From contig NZ_CP041191.1 in the NCBI RefSeq assembly GCF_006517275.1, positions 756,501 through 820,500 on the forward strand: a stretch of DNA of 64,000 nucleotides, in the 5' to 3' direction. Position 1 is the stretch's first letter. Each line of letters opens with the position of its first letter. The stretch comes from Labrenzia sp. PHM005 (GTDB taxonomy: Bacteria; Pseudomonadota; Alphaproteobacteria; Rhizobiales; Stappiaceae). The notes beneath the pieces were generated by a model. That model did no database searches. It saw only the letters and a program-made list of their open reading frames with translations, and was not told where the DNA came from. Position numbers and translations under genes: made by a program. This document shows positions 24,135 through 34,300 of this stretch, in pieces.

Positions 24135-25001
24135 ATGATGACTTTTTTAGACGACGACCTTGAAGAGGCCGCCCCCGTTCGCAGGTGGGACCGGATCGCC
24201 AAGTCGCTTGTCACTTTAACTATTCTGGTGATTGCTGCCGTGTTGCTGCTGCTTTGGCCAAGAATTTTTATCCCCATTCGTTCCGGTGAGGCTGGGGTCC
24301 TTTATCGTCTCTTCAGCGGAACCGAGGTATCCGCACTATACGGCGAAGGACTGCATATCATTTACCCTTGGAACAGGATGCATATCTATAACACGCGCCT
24401 GCAGATCCGAGAGAACGCTTATCAACTTCTGACAAGCGATGGCTTGCCGGTGACGGTATATGTCGCCATCCGTTATCGTGCAGATGTACGCCTTTTGCCG
24501 ACCCTACACGTCAATGTCGGCAAGAATTATGCTGAAAAAGTCGTCCTGCCGGAGACGGAAGCAGTGCTGCGCCGCGCTGTCGGCCGATATACCGCCGAAG
24601 AGGTTTACACGAGCCGTCGCGGGTTCCTCGAGACGGTGATTGCCAACAGCCTGGTCGAGGGCGAAGAGCGGTATGTGATTATTGATGCTGTACTGGTTCG
24701 GCGCGTGGAACTGCCCGGCGTGGTCCGCGATGCAATTGAGAATAAGATGGCGTTGCAGGAGCAGAGCAAGGCATACGCGTACCGAATCGATATTGAAATA
24801 CAAGAGGCCCGTCGAAAGAAGATCGAGGCGGAGGGGATCAAAGACTATCAGGACACCATAAGCAAAAGCCTGAGTCCGGATCTGTTACGCTGGCAGGGCA
24901 TTCGCGCCACCACAGATTTGGCAACGAGTGAAAATGCAAAAACAGTGGTGATTGGTTCCGGCGAAGATGGGTTGCCGATCATTTTGGGCGGTGATCGCTG
25001 A
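24135..25001 (+). CDS. SPFH/prohibitin-family membrane protein
   Basis: A 288-residue protein with one N-terminal membrane helix (residues ~24-46, LVTLTILVIAAVLLLLWPRIF). An SPFH domain follows: IRSGEAGVLYRLFSGTEVS, then GEGLHIIYPWNRMHIYNTRLQIRENAYQLLTSDGLPVTVYVAIRYRAD. A charged helical region follows from ~200 (ALQEQSKAYAYRIDIEIQEARRKKIEAEGIKDYQ), typical of prohibitin/HflC/stomatin coiled coils. These proteins form large ring scaffolds on the membrane and organise proteases or transporters. Two adjacent ATG codons are possible starts (24135 and 24138), and no strong ribosome site is seen. Its stop abuts the next gene (one base apart), so the periplasmic binding protein is translationally coupled. 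Confidence 0.88.
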   Translation: MMTFLDDDLEEAAPVRRWDRIAKSLVTLTILVIAAVLLLLWPRIFIPIRSGEAGVLYRLFSGTEVSALYGEGLHIIYPWNRMHIYNTRLQIRENAYQLLTSDGLPVTVYVAIRYRADVRLLPTLHVNVGKNYAEKVVLPETEAVLRRAVGRYTAEEVYTSRRGFLETVIANSLVEGEERYVIIDAVLVRRVELPGVVRDAIENKMALQEQSKAYAYRIDIEIQEARRKKIEAEGIKDYQDTISKSLSPDLLRWQGIRATTDLATSENAKTVVIGSGEDGLPIILGGDR

Positions 25002-25002
25002 A

Positions 25003-26304
25003 ATGACCGGAACCCGCGCTGCCATAACCGCATTGATAGCCGTCTTTGCGTTCCTACCGGCCTCTACTTTTGCGAGCTCTAAGGACGCATCCAAAAATCC
25101 AGTTACCATTGCAGCACCATATTCCAATGGCATTAACGGCGACATCGCGTCCTTTTTTAAAGGGGCACACCTTGCGGTAAAAGAATTGAACAAATCAGGT
25201 GGCTTAAATGGCCACAATGTGCTCCTGCAACCCCTCAAGGAAGACAAACCGCCGGATGCCGCACCAAGCGCTGACGAGGTAAATGATGCTTTGCGGATGG
25301 CAGACCGCACGGTTGCCATCAAAGATCTGGTTGCAGTAATCGGGCACAGTTCGTCGGCGGCTGCCCTGCCAGCAAGTTCGATCTATCAACGTGACGACGT
25401 TCTGTTTTTGGCCACCAGTGTCACCGATGGAGCCTTGGCCAATTTGGATTTGAACCTGGTTTTTATGCTGACTCCGAATAGCCGGGATCAAGCCAAAGCC
25501 ATAGCGAGTTATGCCCTACATGAGGAACTGAAAAATATTGTAGTCCTCTCGGACCGCTCGGAAACTGCCAAACGCCTTTCGCGCCAGTTTGAGGAATTTA
25601 TGACAGTGAATGGCGGCGAGATCATTTTTCGCTCACTGTTTTCCAAAGACACGGCCGCGATGACCCGTCTATTGCTGTTTGTTTTGGACAATTCGATTTT
25701 TGATCTCAAGGATGTGGATGCATTCTACATTGCCTCGGCTTCGCCAGAACCCATGCAAGAGTTCATCCGTAAAGGCCGGGAACTGGGGCTGAAACAACCG
25801 ATTTTTGGTCCCGAACTACTCCTCTCTGAATCCGTGACCAGCTTTGTCGGGACTTCGAACATGAAAGATGTGATGGCCGTGTCGCTCTATGACATGGACA
25901 CCATTGGGACAGATGCGGTCAAATTTATTGCCTCCTATAAGGAAGAATTTGACGATGTTCCGGATCAAGAGGCCGCCATTGCCTATGATGCGGTTAAGCT
26001 CTTGGCCTATGCTGTCGAAAAAACGAAGTCATTGGAAGCAGACAAACTAGCGAGTTTCTTGTCTATTTCACGTTACCGCACCAAGTTTATCGGAGTCACC
26101 GGGCCCGTCGCATTTGACGCAGGAGGACGGATTGTCGACACCCATATCTATGTCGAGCGCCATAACGGGTCCGCTTTTCATACAGTAGCAACCTATGAAC
26201 TGCCGGTTGTTTCAGACATTATTCAATCCGATGACGCCATCCAAAACCAAGCGTCGCCCGAAAGCACCCAGGAAGGCCAGAAGCCAAAAACTTCCAAAGA
26301 CTGA
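25003..26304 (+). CDS. Periplasmic ligand-binding protein (type I, branched-chain amino acid-like), orphan
   Basis: A 433-residue secreted protein. I use the ATG at 25003, one base after the SPFH stop. It gives a clean signal peptide (MTGTRAAITALIAVFAFLPASTFAS). An earlier in-frame ATG would place the hydrophobic core too far inside. The fold is that of Leu/Ile/Val-type periplasmic binding proteins: FFKGAHLAVKELNKSGGLNGHNVLLQPL near residue 50, VAVIGHSSSAAALPASSIYQ near 108, and EAAIAYDAVKLLAYAV near 325. No ABC permease or ATPase lies nearby. It therefore more likely acts as a ligand sensor or partner of the SPFH protein than as a transporter subunit. The C-terminal ~30 residues are polar and low-complexity. 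Confidence 0.82.
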   Translation: MTGTRAAITALIAVFAFLPASTFASSKDASKNPVTIAAPYSNGINGDIASFFKGAHLAVKELNKSGGLNGHNVLLQPLKEDKPPDAAPSADEVNDALRMADRTVAIKDLVAVIGHSSSAAALPASSIYQRDDVLFLATSVTDGALANLDLNLVFMLTPNSRDQAKAIASYALHEELKNIVVLSDRSETAKRLSRQFEEFMTVNGGEIIFRSLFSKDTAAMTRLLLFVLDNSIFDLKDVDAFYIASASPEPMQEFIRKGRELGLKQPIFGPELLLSESVTSFVGTSNMKDVMAVSLYDMDTIGTDAVKFIASYKEEFDDVPDQEAAIAYDAVKLLAYAVEKTKSLEADKLASFLSISRYRTKFIGVTGPVAFDAGGRIVDTHIYVERHNGSAFHTVATYELPVVSDIIQSDDAIQNQASPESTQEGQKPKTSKD

Positions 26305-26330
26305 CGGCCCCGCCTAAAGGAGATTGCAAC

Positions 26331-26525
26331 ATGCTGTTTTTGTACAATCCTTGGCCCATCTTGATCTGGATCGGCTTGGCCTGGGTGATCGGTATGCTTG
26401 GGTCTCGGAAACGCTTCCGGTTCCTGGGTAACTTTCTGATTTCGCTGCTGTTCTCACCACTCGTGGGAATTGTGGTGCTCCTGGCTTCGGACGACAGGCG
26501 GCCAGAACGGGCCGCTAAAAAGTAA
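26331..26525 (+). CDS. Small two-helix membrane protein
   Basis: A 64-residue hydrophobic protein with a convincing AAAGGAG site 8 bases before the ATG. Helix 1 covers residues ~8-24 (WPILIWIGLAWVIGMLG), a basic loop follows (SRKRFRF), and helix 2 covers ~32-52 (LGNFLISLLFSPLVGIVVLLAS). A charged tail ends it (DDRRPERAAKK). It resembles the widespread unnamed small proteins with the pattern R-K-x-G-F-x-x-x-F-x-x-S-L-x-x-S-P-L-x-G. Function is unknown. It follows the periplasmic protein by 26 bases and probably shares its transcript. Confidence 0.75.
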   Translation: MLFLYNPWPILIWIGLAWVIGMLGSRKRFRFLGNFLISLLFSPLVGIVVLLASDDRRPERAAKK

Positions 26526-26573
26526 CGGCAAGAAGCATCCCTGCCGCAATAATATTCTTGAGTGGGACAACGA

Positions 26574-26816
26574 TTAGACTTTGGATGCTGCCAATATTTC
26601 GGCCAGATCCCGTAAAGTCACCGCCTTGGCAAAACTCATCAAAGGGATGGCAATGCCCATATCTTCCATCGACAGGGTGATGACATCCATCCGATCCACC
26701 GAATTTGCCCCGAGGTCGACCAGGATTGACTCCGGTTGGATCATATCCGGCTCGAGTTCAGGCAACACCTCTTGCACATTGCGTTTCACAGTCTCAAACG
26801 GATCAGTTTGACTCAT
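26574..26816 (-). CDS. Donor acyl carrier protein of the HMG-synthase cassette (AcpK/PedN type)
   Basis: An 80-residue acyl carrier protein. The phosphopantetheine Ser is in DLGANSVDRMD (Ser39). The sequence GANS-x-DR instead of the usual GxDSL marks the free-standing ACPs that donate acetyl groups in beta-branching cassettes. The following MEDMGIAIPLMSFAKAVTLRDL also matches that subgroup. It would be loaded with malonyl by the trans-AT, decarboxylated to acetyl by the Cys-to-Ser ketosynthase, and used by the HMG synthase. I use the ATG at 26816 because it starts the family's conserved region. The in-frame ATG at 26849 would add 11 residues. It diverges from the HMG synthase gene across 88 bases. 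Confidence 0.9.
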   Translation of the reverse strand: MSQTDPFETVKRNVQEVLPELEPDMIQPESILVDLGANSVDRMDVITLSMEDMGIAIPLMSFAKAVTLRDLAEILAASKV

Positions 26817-26904
26817 GATGTTGCGTCCCTGGGGTTGTTCTTGGCGCAATTGAAATCAGCGGATACGCTGTGTGTTCTACACGGATGCAGGGAGAGTGTC
26901 ACGA

Positions 26905-28182
26905 ATGAACACCGCAGGGATTGAAGCAGTTGGTGTTTATGGCGGCAGTGTTTACCTGGATGTCTCTGAACTGGCGCAATACCGCGGCATGGATCTTCAG
27001 CGTTTCGAGAACCTCCTCATCCGCCAGAAATCAGCGGCATTGCCATATGAAGACGCGGTGTCGCTTGGAGTTAATGCCGCCAAACCCGTGATCGATGCAT
27101 TGTCGCAGGCCGAACGCGATCAGATCGAACTGCTGATTACATGTACCGAATCCGGTCTGGATTTTGGCAAATCGCTGAGCACTTATATCCATCACTATTT
27201 GGGATTAAGCCGCAACTGCCGGCTCTTTGAAATCAAACAGGCCTGCTATTCCGGAACCGCGGGCTATCAGATGGCACTGAACTTCATATTGTCGCAGACC
27301 TCACCAGGTGCGAAAGCTTTGGTTGTTGCGACCGACTTATCCCGGGTCTTGGTGGACGAGACCAGTGACGAACTGACCATGGATTGGGAGTATTTTGAAC
27401 CCAGTGGCGGGGCTGGCGCGGTTGCGCTTTTGGTAAGCGACCAGCCGCGCATATTTCAGTCCGACATCGGCGCCAATGGCACATATTGTTTTGAAGTCAT
27501 GGATACCTGCAGGCCAATGCCAGATTCTGAAGCCGGGGACTCAGACCTGTCGCTCCTGTCCTACCTCGATTGTTGTGAGCAGAGCTTTGCTGCTTATCGT
27601 GCACGTGTCGAAGGTGTTTCCTACCAAGACAGCTTCAACTATCTGGCCTTTCACACGCCCTTTGGCGGAATGGTGAAAGGCGCTCATCGGCACATGATGC
27701 GCCGGCTTTTGCGCAGTCGTCCTGATGAGATCGACGTGGATTTCGAAACTCGAGTGGCTCCCGGATTGCGCCTGTGCCAGAGGATCGGAAACATCATGGG
27801 GGCGACTGTTCTGTTGTCACTGACAGGAGCCGTGCTTTATGGCGATTACCGGACGCCCCAGCGGATCGGTTGCTTTTCCTATGGCTCTGGCTGTGCCTCG
27901 GAGTTTTACAGCGGAGTTTCTACTGCTGACGGGCAGCGGCGGTTACAGGACGCGCCGATTCAAAAAGCGCTGGACCTGAGGCATAAACTTACCATGCCGC
28001 AATACGAGGCATTGCTTGAAGGTTGCAAGGCTGTTCCCTTCGGCACGCGCAACCACCAACCAGATCTTGATCAGGTTCCGGACATGAAATCCTGCATTGC
28101 CGATCAAAGCGCCCAGCTCGGATATCAGCGGCTCTTCCTGAAAGAAATCAAAAACTTCCATCGCGAATACGATGTACTTTGA
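26905..28182 (+). CDS. HMG-CoA synthase-family beta-branching enzyme
   Basis: A 425-residue 3-hydroxy-3-methylglutaryl synthase of the polyketide type (like PksG, MupH, PedP). The nucleophile Cys114 is in EIKQACYSGTAGYQ. The catalytic His lies in FNYLAFHTPFGGMVKGAHR near residue 250, and GSGCASEFYSG near residue 335 is conserved. It condenses acetyl from the donor ACP with a beta-keto intermediate on the acceptor ACPs in PKS 1. ECH1 and ECH2 then dehydrate and decarboxylate the product. The ATG at 26905 has a CAGGGAGAG ribosome site. An upstream in-frame start would add 11 residues. Only 156 bases separate it from PKS 1 on the same strand. Confidence 0.94.
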   Translation: MNTAGIEAVGVYGGSVYLDVSELAQYRGMDLQRFENLLIRQKSAALPYEDAVSLGVNAAKPVIDALSQAERDQIELLITCTESGLDFGKSLSTYIHHYLGLSRNCRLFEIKQACYSGTAGYQMALNFILSQTSPGAKALVVATDLSRVLVDETSDELTMDWEYFEPSGGAGAVALLVSDQPRIFQSDIGANGTYCFEVMDTCRPMPDSEAGDSDLSLLSYLDCCEQSFAAYRARVEGVSYQDSFNYLAFHTPFGGMVKGAHRHMMRRLLRSRPDEIDVDFETRVAPGLRLCQRIGNIMGATVLLSLTGAVLYGDYRTPQRIGCFSYGSGCASEFYSGVSTADGQRRLQDAPIQKALDLRHKLTMPQYEALLEGCKAVPFGTRNHQPDLDQVPDMKSCIADQSAQLGYQRLFLKEIKNFHREYDVL

Positions 28183-28338
28183 GTTGTGTTGTCTCCTCTG
28201 CTCCGATAGGCTTACCCAAGGATACTTTTAAGAGCGCTTGTCTGCGATACTGGACGTTCCCATCGCAGCAGGCGATGTGCGAGGGAAAATGCCATTCACG
28301 CATTTCGGCAAATCCTACCGAAGCTCTGAGGTGTTGCT

Positions 28339-31300
28339 GTGACTGGCTGCCAGAGCAAAAGAGCCGGGCTCTCGCCGTTGGCCCTTTTGTTGAATGCTGC
28401 AGGCCGCGGGCTTTTTCCTGCCGCGGGCGTAACATTTCGACCGGACTGCCGGGCCGAAGATCTTGAAGCCAGTCTCGAACCTGCCGACTTCAACATTCGA
28501 CCAGCCGCGGTCGACGACATTGATACGCTCCATATGCTGGAGACAGTCTGTTGGCCGAAGGAGCTACAGACGCCGACAAAAACCTTGGCCAGTCGGGTGG
28601 CAATCGACCCGAATGGACAACTGGTCCTCACCTTGGACGGCTCCCCATGCGGAGTGATATACTCCCAGCGGATCAACTCCGTCGAGGCTCTGACCTCTTC
28701 GGATATGGACAAGGTTGACAGCCTGCGGGATCCTTCAGGTTCAATTCTGCATTTCCTGGCAATCAACATTCTCCCAAGCGTGCAAGACCGTGGCCTGGGC
28801 GATGCGCTCCTTGAATTCATCCTGCACTACGCCGCACTTGCTCCCGGCATCAAGTCTGCCGCTGCCGTTACACTTTGCCGTGACTTCACGGGACGAACCC
28901 TATCCGATCTGAATGAGTATTTACGCCGGAAGACACCGCTGGGCACAGTGGCAGACCCGGTACTGCGTTTTCATGAACTTCACGGTGGTCGTATTCAACA
29001 CCCGGTACCAAACTATCGGGCCCGCGACACCCGCAATCTGGGCGCCGGAGTGCTTGTAACCTACGATCTGAACAAGCGCCGCAGATCTCATGCTCCTCAA
29101 CCGCGGCAAAAAATTGCGCGGACGGACATCGCCAACCGCGTCAATTCCGCAATTCGTTCCGCGTTGGGCTCAAGCAGCGATCAGTTCGAAAAAGACACGC
29201 CACTGATCTCTATGGGTTTGGATTCAGCGGCGATATTGGGATTGGCGGACTGTCTGCAAGCCGAGTGCGGTAGCACACTGACTGCCGCACAGCTTTTCAA
29301 ACACAACACCGCGGAAAAAATTATCGCTTTTCTGCACAACGAACTGCCGTCCTCCGGTTTGTCAAAGCCTACGCTGCTACCGGCGCAAACGAGTTGCCCC
29401 GCAGATGGCGGTTCAGACCAAAGCGTTGCCATCATCGGCGTCTCTTTGCGCATGCCTGGCGGGATCGAAACTCCTCAAGCACTTTGGGAACTTCTTGACC
29501 TAGGCGGCACCGTCATCACTCCAGTCCCTTCTGATCGCTGGTCCTGGCCGGATGGCTTTCGGCCGCAGGGAGCCGCCTATGGTGGCTTCTTGCAGGATCC
29601 TGCCCGATTTGACGCCGCATTCTTCCGCATTTCACCACACGAAGCCGAAGCCATGGATCCTCAGCAAAGGATATTGCTGGAATTGGCCTGGCACGGTCTG
29701 GAGGACGCGGGCCTTTCCGCGACCAAGTTGGCTGGCTCTTCCACCGGCGTGTTTGTCGGTGCCAGCGGATCAGATTATCAACGCGCCATGGACGCTGCGG
29801 GAGTGCCGGTTCAACCGCATCACAGCACCGGCGCAGCCTTGTCGGTGATAGCAAACCGGCTCTCATATGCGCTGGATTTCACAGGGCCAAGCCTGGTTGT
29901 TGACACCGCCTGTTCCAGTTCACTGGTCGCAGTGCATCAGGCTGTGGCAGCGCTTCAAGAGCGGACTTGCGGCCTGGCATTGGCGGCAGGGATCAATCTG
30001 ATCCTGCATCCGGCAACATCGCAGGCTTATCAATCGGCGGGCATGCTGTCACCATCCGGGTTATGCCGAAGTTTCGGTTCTGGGGCCGATGGTTATGTCC
30101 GCAGCGAAGGTGCTGTTCTTTTAGTCCTTAAGCCTTTGGCTCAAGCCCTGGCCGAAGGCTGCCGGGTGCACGCGGTAATCCGCGGAAGCGCCTGTAATCA
30201 TGGTGGCATGACCAGTGGGTTGACGGTCCCGAGTCCGGACAAGCAAACGGAGCTCTTGTCCGCAGCCTGGCATAATGCGGATATAAAACCCGCTGACCTT
30301 GATTATCTTGAAGCCCATGGGACCGGCACCAAACTTGGTGATCCAATCGAGATAGAGGGCATGAAAACGGCGCTGGCTGAGTTCGATGATAGTCAGCCGA
30401 ACCCCCCTGAACAACACGCTTGCTTGACGGGTTCGGTCAAGTCGAATTTGGGTCATCTAGAAGCTGCAGCGGGGCTGGCTGGGCTGTGCAAAGTAATGTT
30501 GGCGTTACGCCATGAACGGCTGCCTGCTTCGCTGAATGCATCCCCACAAAATCCGGAAATCTCGCTGAACGGCTCCAATCTGGCCATCGCTGACACCGCT
30601 CGAGATTGGCCAAAAGGAAACCGGCCCAGAATCTCCGGCGTCAGCAGTTTTGGGTCTGGCGGTACAAATGCTCATATTGTTGTAGCCGAACCGCCGGATG
30701 CCCCGGATGGCGTCATCGATACGGGACCGCAACTTTTTGTCCTTTCCGCAAACACGCCCGAACGGCTGATGGCGTTGGCGGTACATTGGCAAGAGTGGTT
30801 GAAGAAGCAGCCGCACGATCTGAACATCCCTGCCCTTTGTCATGCCAGCCGCCACCGGCGTGCCGCCTTGCCTGCGCGCTTTGCGACAAAAGTCTCTTCA
30901 CGGGCAGACCTGGAAAAAGCGCTTCACCAAGCCGCTCAGAAAAATCCCGCATCTAGTCAGGCCAAACCCAAGTTTCTGGAACATCTGAAAGGAGACGCTG
31001 GACAAGCCTTCTTGCAGGCCTTGGCAAAAGAGGGGGACCTGTCCGCCCTGGCAGATCTCTGGTGTGCCGGGGTTCCGGTTGATTGGTCACTGATTGATTC
31101 GACGCCCCCAGAACAGCCGGTGCCCTGGATTGATTTGCCATTGTATCCATTCGATAAAACTCGCTTCTGGGCTTTGGGAAAAGCACCGGCTGTTCCGCAG
31201 GATCGGGCTGCGGCAACTGCAGAACTGTACGCTCCGGTCTGGCAAGAACTGGCCGCGAGCAAAACGCAGATGCCAGAGCCAGACTTGCTGTCTGGGCCGT

Positions 31301-34300
31301 TTGCACTTAAAGCCGCGCAGCTTTTAAAGCTCGATCCATCGGAAAGCCGGAACTCAGAAACAAACGCCATAGGCGAGAACATGCACGTTCTCTGGAGCAG
31401 TGCCCCGCGGCCCAGCGATTCCGGTGAAACATTAGAGGAATTCCGGGAGTTTCAGGACTTCGTTGCCGGCTTGCCTCGCCAGTTGTCGCGTTTGCGGCTA
31501 ACCGTGGTGACTTGGAACGGACAGGCCGTGTACGGCAACGAGCCGGTTGATGCCGAGGCCGCCGCGATCTCGGCGTTTACGCATGTCTTGGCCCAGGAAA
31601 AACCCGAATGGGACATACGCACGTTTGACTTGGACTCGTGTGACCCGCCCTCATGGTCCAGTCTCGCTGAGAGCAATGAAACGAGGTCTGCTGTCCGGGC
31701 CGGTAAAGCCTATGGTTTGCGGCTGGCCATGGCCGACCCACTTCCGGATACCGGCCAATCGCACCTGCGCGAAGACGGTGTTTACGTTGTCATCGGCGGG
31801 GCGGGGGGCATTGGCACGACCTGGAGTGAAGCGGTTCTAAACAACGTCCAGGCGCAAGTTATTTGGATAGGCCGCCGTCCACATAATGCGGCGATTACGG
31901 CACATATCGACCGGCTGACCAGGCTGGGCCCACCTCCGATCTACATTCAGGCGGACGCCACGAACCCCGACGCCCTTGAAAGGGCTTTGCAAGAAATTCT
32001 GAAGCGTTGGGGACGAATAGATGGCGTGATTCATGCGATCACAGGCCCATCCGACCAGCCCATCTTGGACAGTGAGCCGGAAAATCTAACCCGTGTCATG
32101 GCAGCCAAAACCCATGGTTTGATCCAAACCGCCCACACGTTTGCCGCCTTGGACCTGGATTTCTTTTTAGTCTTTTCATCGATTATTTCGCTGGAACAGC
32201 CCGGCGGTTTCGGAGGTTACGCGGCCAGCTGCGCATTCGCGGATGCTTTCGTTCGCGGACTGGACTCCCAGACACCTTACCCTGTCCGGTGCTTAAACTG
32301 GGGGCATTGGGATGTCGGTGTCGCCCGCAATCTGCCTGAGGCGACAAAGATACGGCTGGACAACGCCGGAGTTGTCCCGATCACGGCTCAGGACGCGTTG
32401 AAGCATTGCGATACGGCACTGAATGCTCCGCTGCCTCAACTGGCAATATTGAAATGGAATGATCCTGCCCGGCATCCCCTGGTCGACAGCCAGGTTCATA
32501 TGCGCCTTTCGCGGAAGGCACCGGCGCGCAGTCTCCCGGCTGCAACAAATGAATTGAACACACGGCTGCAGGAAATCGAGCGGCACGGACTTTTTGCCCA
32601 TCCGGAGTTGGAGGCGGCATTGCCCGGCGCAATAGCCGCGGAACTTGACCGCCATGGCCTGCGGACATCCTTGCCTGACACGGCTCCGTGGTATCTGCGC
32701 CGATGGCACAAGGCGACGAAACGGCTCCTTGCGCAAGGGAACACCGGCGAGAACTGGGATGCGACCGCACGCCGTCTGCGCGCGGATGCGGATCTGGCTC
32801 CTGCGATCAATTTGGTGACGGCCTGCCTGGCACGACTGCACGAAGTCCTGACAGGTCAGACACCGGCCACTGATGTCCTGTTTCCCGGTGCATCTCTCGA
32901 TCTGCTAGAGCCGGTTTATCGCGGCACTGCTTCCGCGGATCTGCTCAACGATGTTTTGGCCGATACATTGGCTGAAACGCTCCGAGCAGACCTGAGGGAC
33001 CAGCCTGAGAACACATCCTTACGGGTCCTTGAGATCGGCGCGGGAACAGGCGGCACGACCGCGCGGGTTCTGCCCTGCTTGTCCGAGCTTGCTGGACAGA
33101 TTGAGACCTATGATTACACAGATCTGTCACGTGCATTTTTGCAGCATGCCCAACAGGCTTTTGCCCCAAGTGCACCCTTCCTGAAATCACTCAGATTTGA
33201 CGTTGAAAAAAGCCCGGAAAGTCAAGGCCTGCAACCCGGCAGCTACGATGCCGTTCTGGCAACAAATGTGCTCCATGCCACGCCGGACATCCGCCAGACA
33301 TTGCGCCATACACACGCTTTGCTCAAACCTGGCGGGGTGTTGCTTCTCAATGAGATTGTGACCCCGTCAGTCTTTGCTCATGCAACCTTTGGGCTGTTGG
33401 AAGGATGGTGGAAGTCATGCGATCCGGGCCTCCGCCATCCTGACACGCCCCTTCTATCAGCCGAGAGTTGGGAAAAACTGCTGCTGGCAAACGGCTTTAC
33501 CGCTGTTGAAATGCTTTTGAACAGCAGCACTGCGCTTGGTCAACAAGTCTTTGCTGCCCGCAGCGACGGCTGTTTCGAGTACCGGAAGGCAGAGATTGAC
33601 ACAACCCGCAGACAACCTGAGACGCTCGAGCCGCGCATCCTCAAGAACACGGTCAGCGAGTTGCCATTGGAGGACCTGGAAAATCCGCAAGCTGCGGCTG
33701 CAAGGCTTTTAACAGAAATCGTCGCTAGCGCCTTACAGATTACAGAAGACCAGCTGGATCCATGGACACCTTTGGGCGACTACGGATTGGATTCGATCCT
33801 GAATGCCCAGGTCACCGCAAGATTGCGGGAGCTGGTTCCAGATCTCGATACCACCTTCCTCTACCAATACCAGACCATCGCAGATCTCTCGCAAGCACTT
33901 GTTCAAAAACATCCAGAAGCGTTTGAGCAGATCGGCCACACCACTTGCGGAGAAGCGGACGTGGCATCGCCTTCGACAGTATCCGCCAGCAAAAGAACCG
34001 CGGGGAACGAACAGCAGGACATTGCTATTGTCGGCATGAGTTTCCGTTTTCCAAAGGCTGATACACCTGAGGAATTCTGGACCCTCTTGTCACAAGGGCA
34101 AAGTGCAGTGACGGAAATTCCTCCCGATCGCTGGCAACTGGACGGTTTTTATGAATCTGATCCAGACAAGGCCGTAGACGGCTGGAAAAGCTACAGCAAA
34201 TGGGGTGCATTTCTGGAGCGGGTGACAGCCTTCGACCCGCTCTTTTTCGGGATCAACCCAAAAGAAGCCGCTGCCATCGACCCGCAGGAACGCCTGTTTC

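Noticed and set aside
26526..26546. Short hairpin CGGCA/TGCCG between the small membrane protein and donor ACP genes
   Set aside because: The 5-bp stem, 11-base loop and lack of a T-run are too weak to call a terminator.
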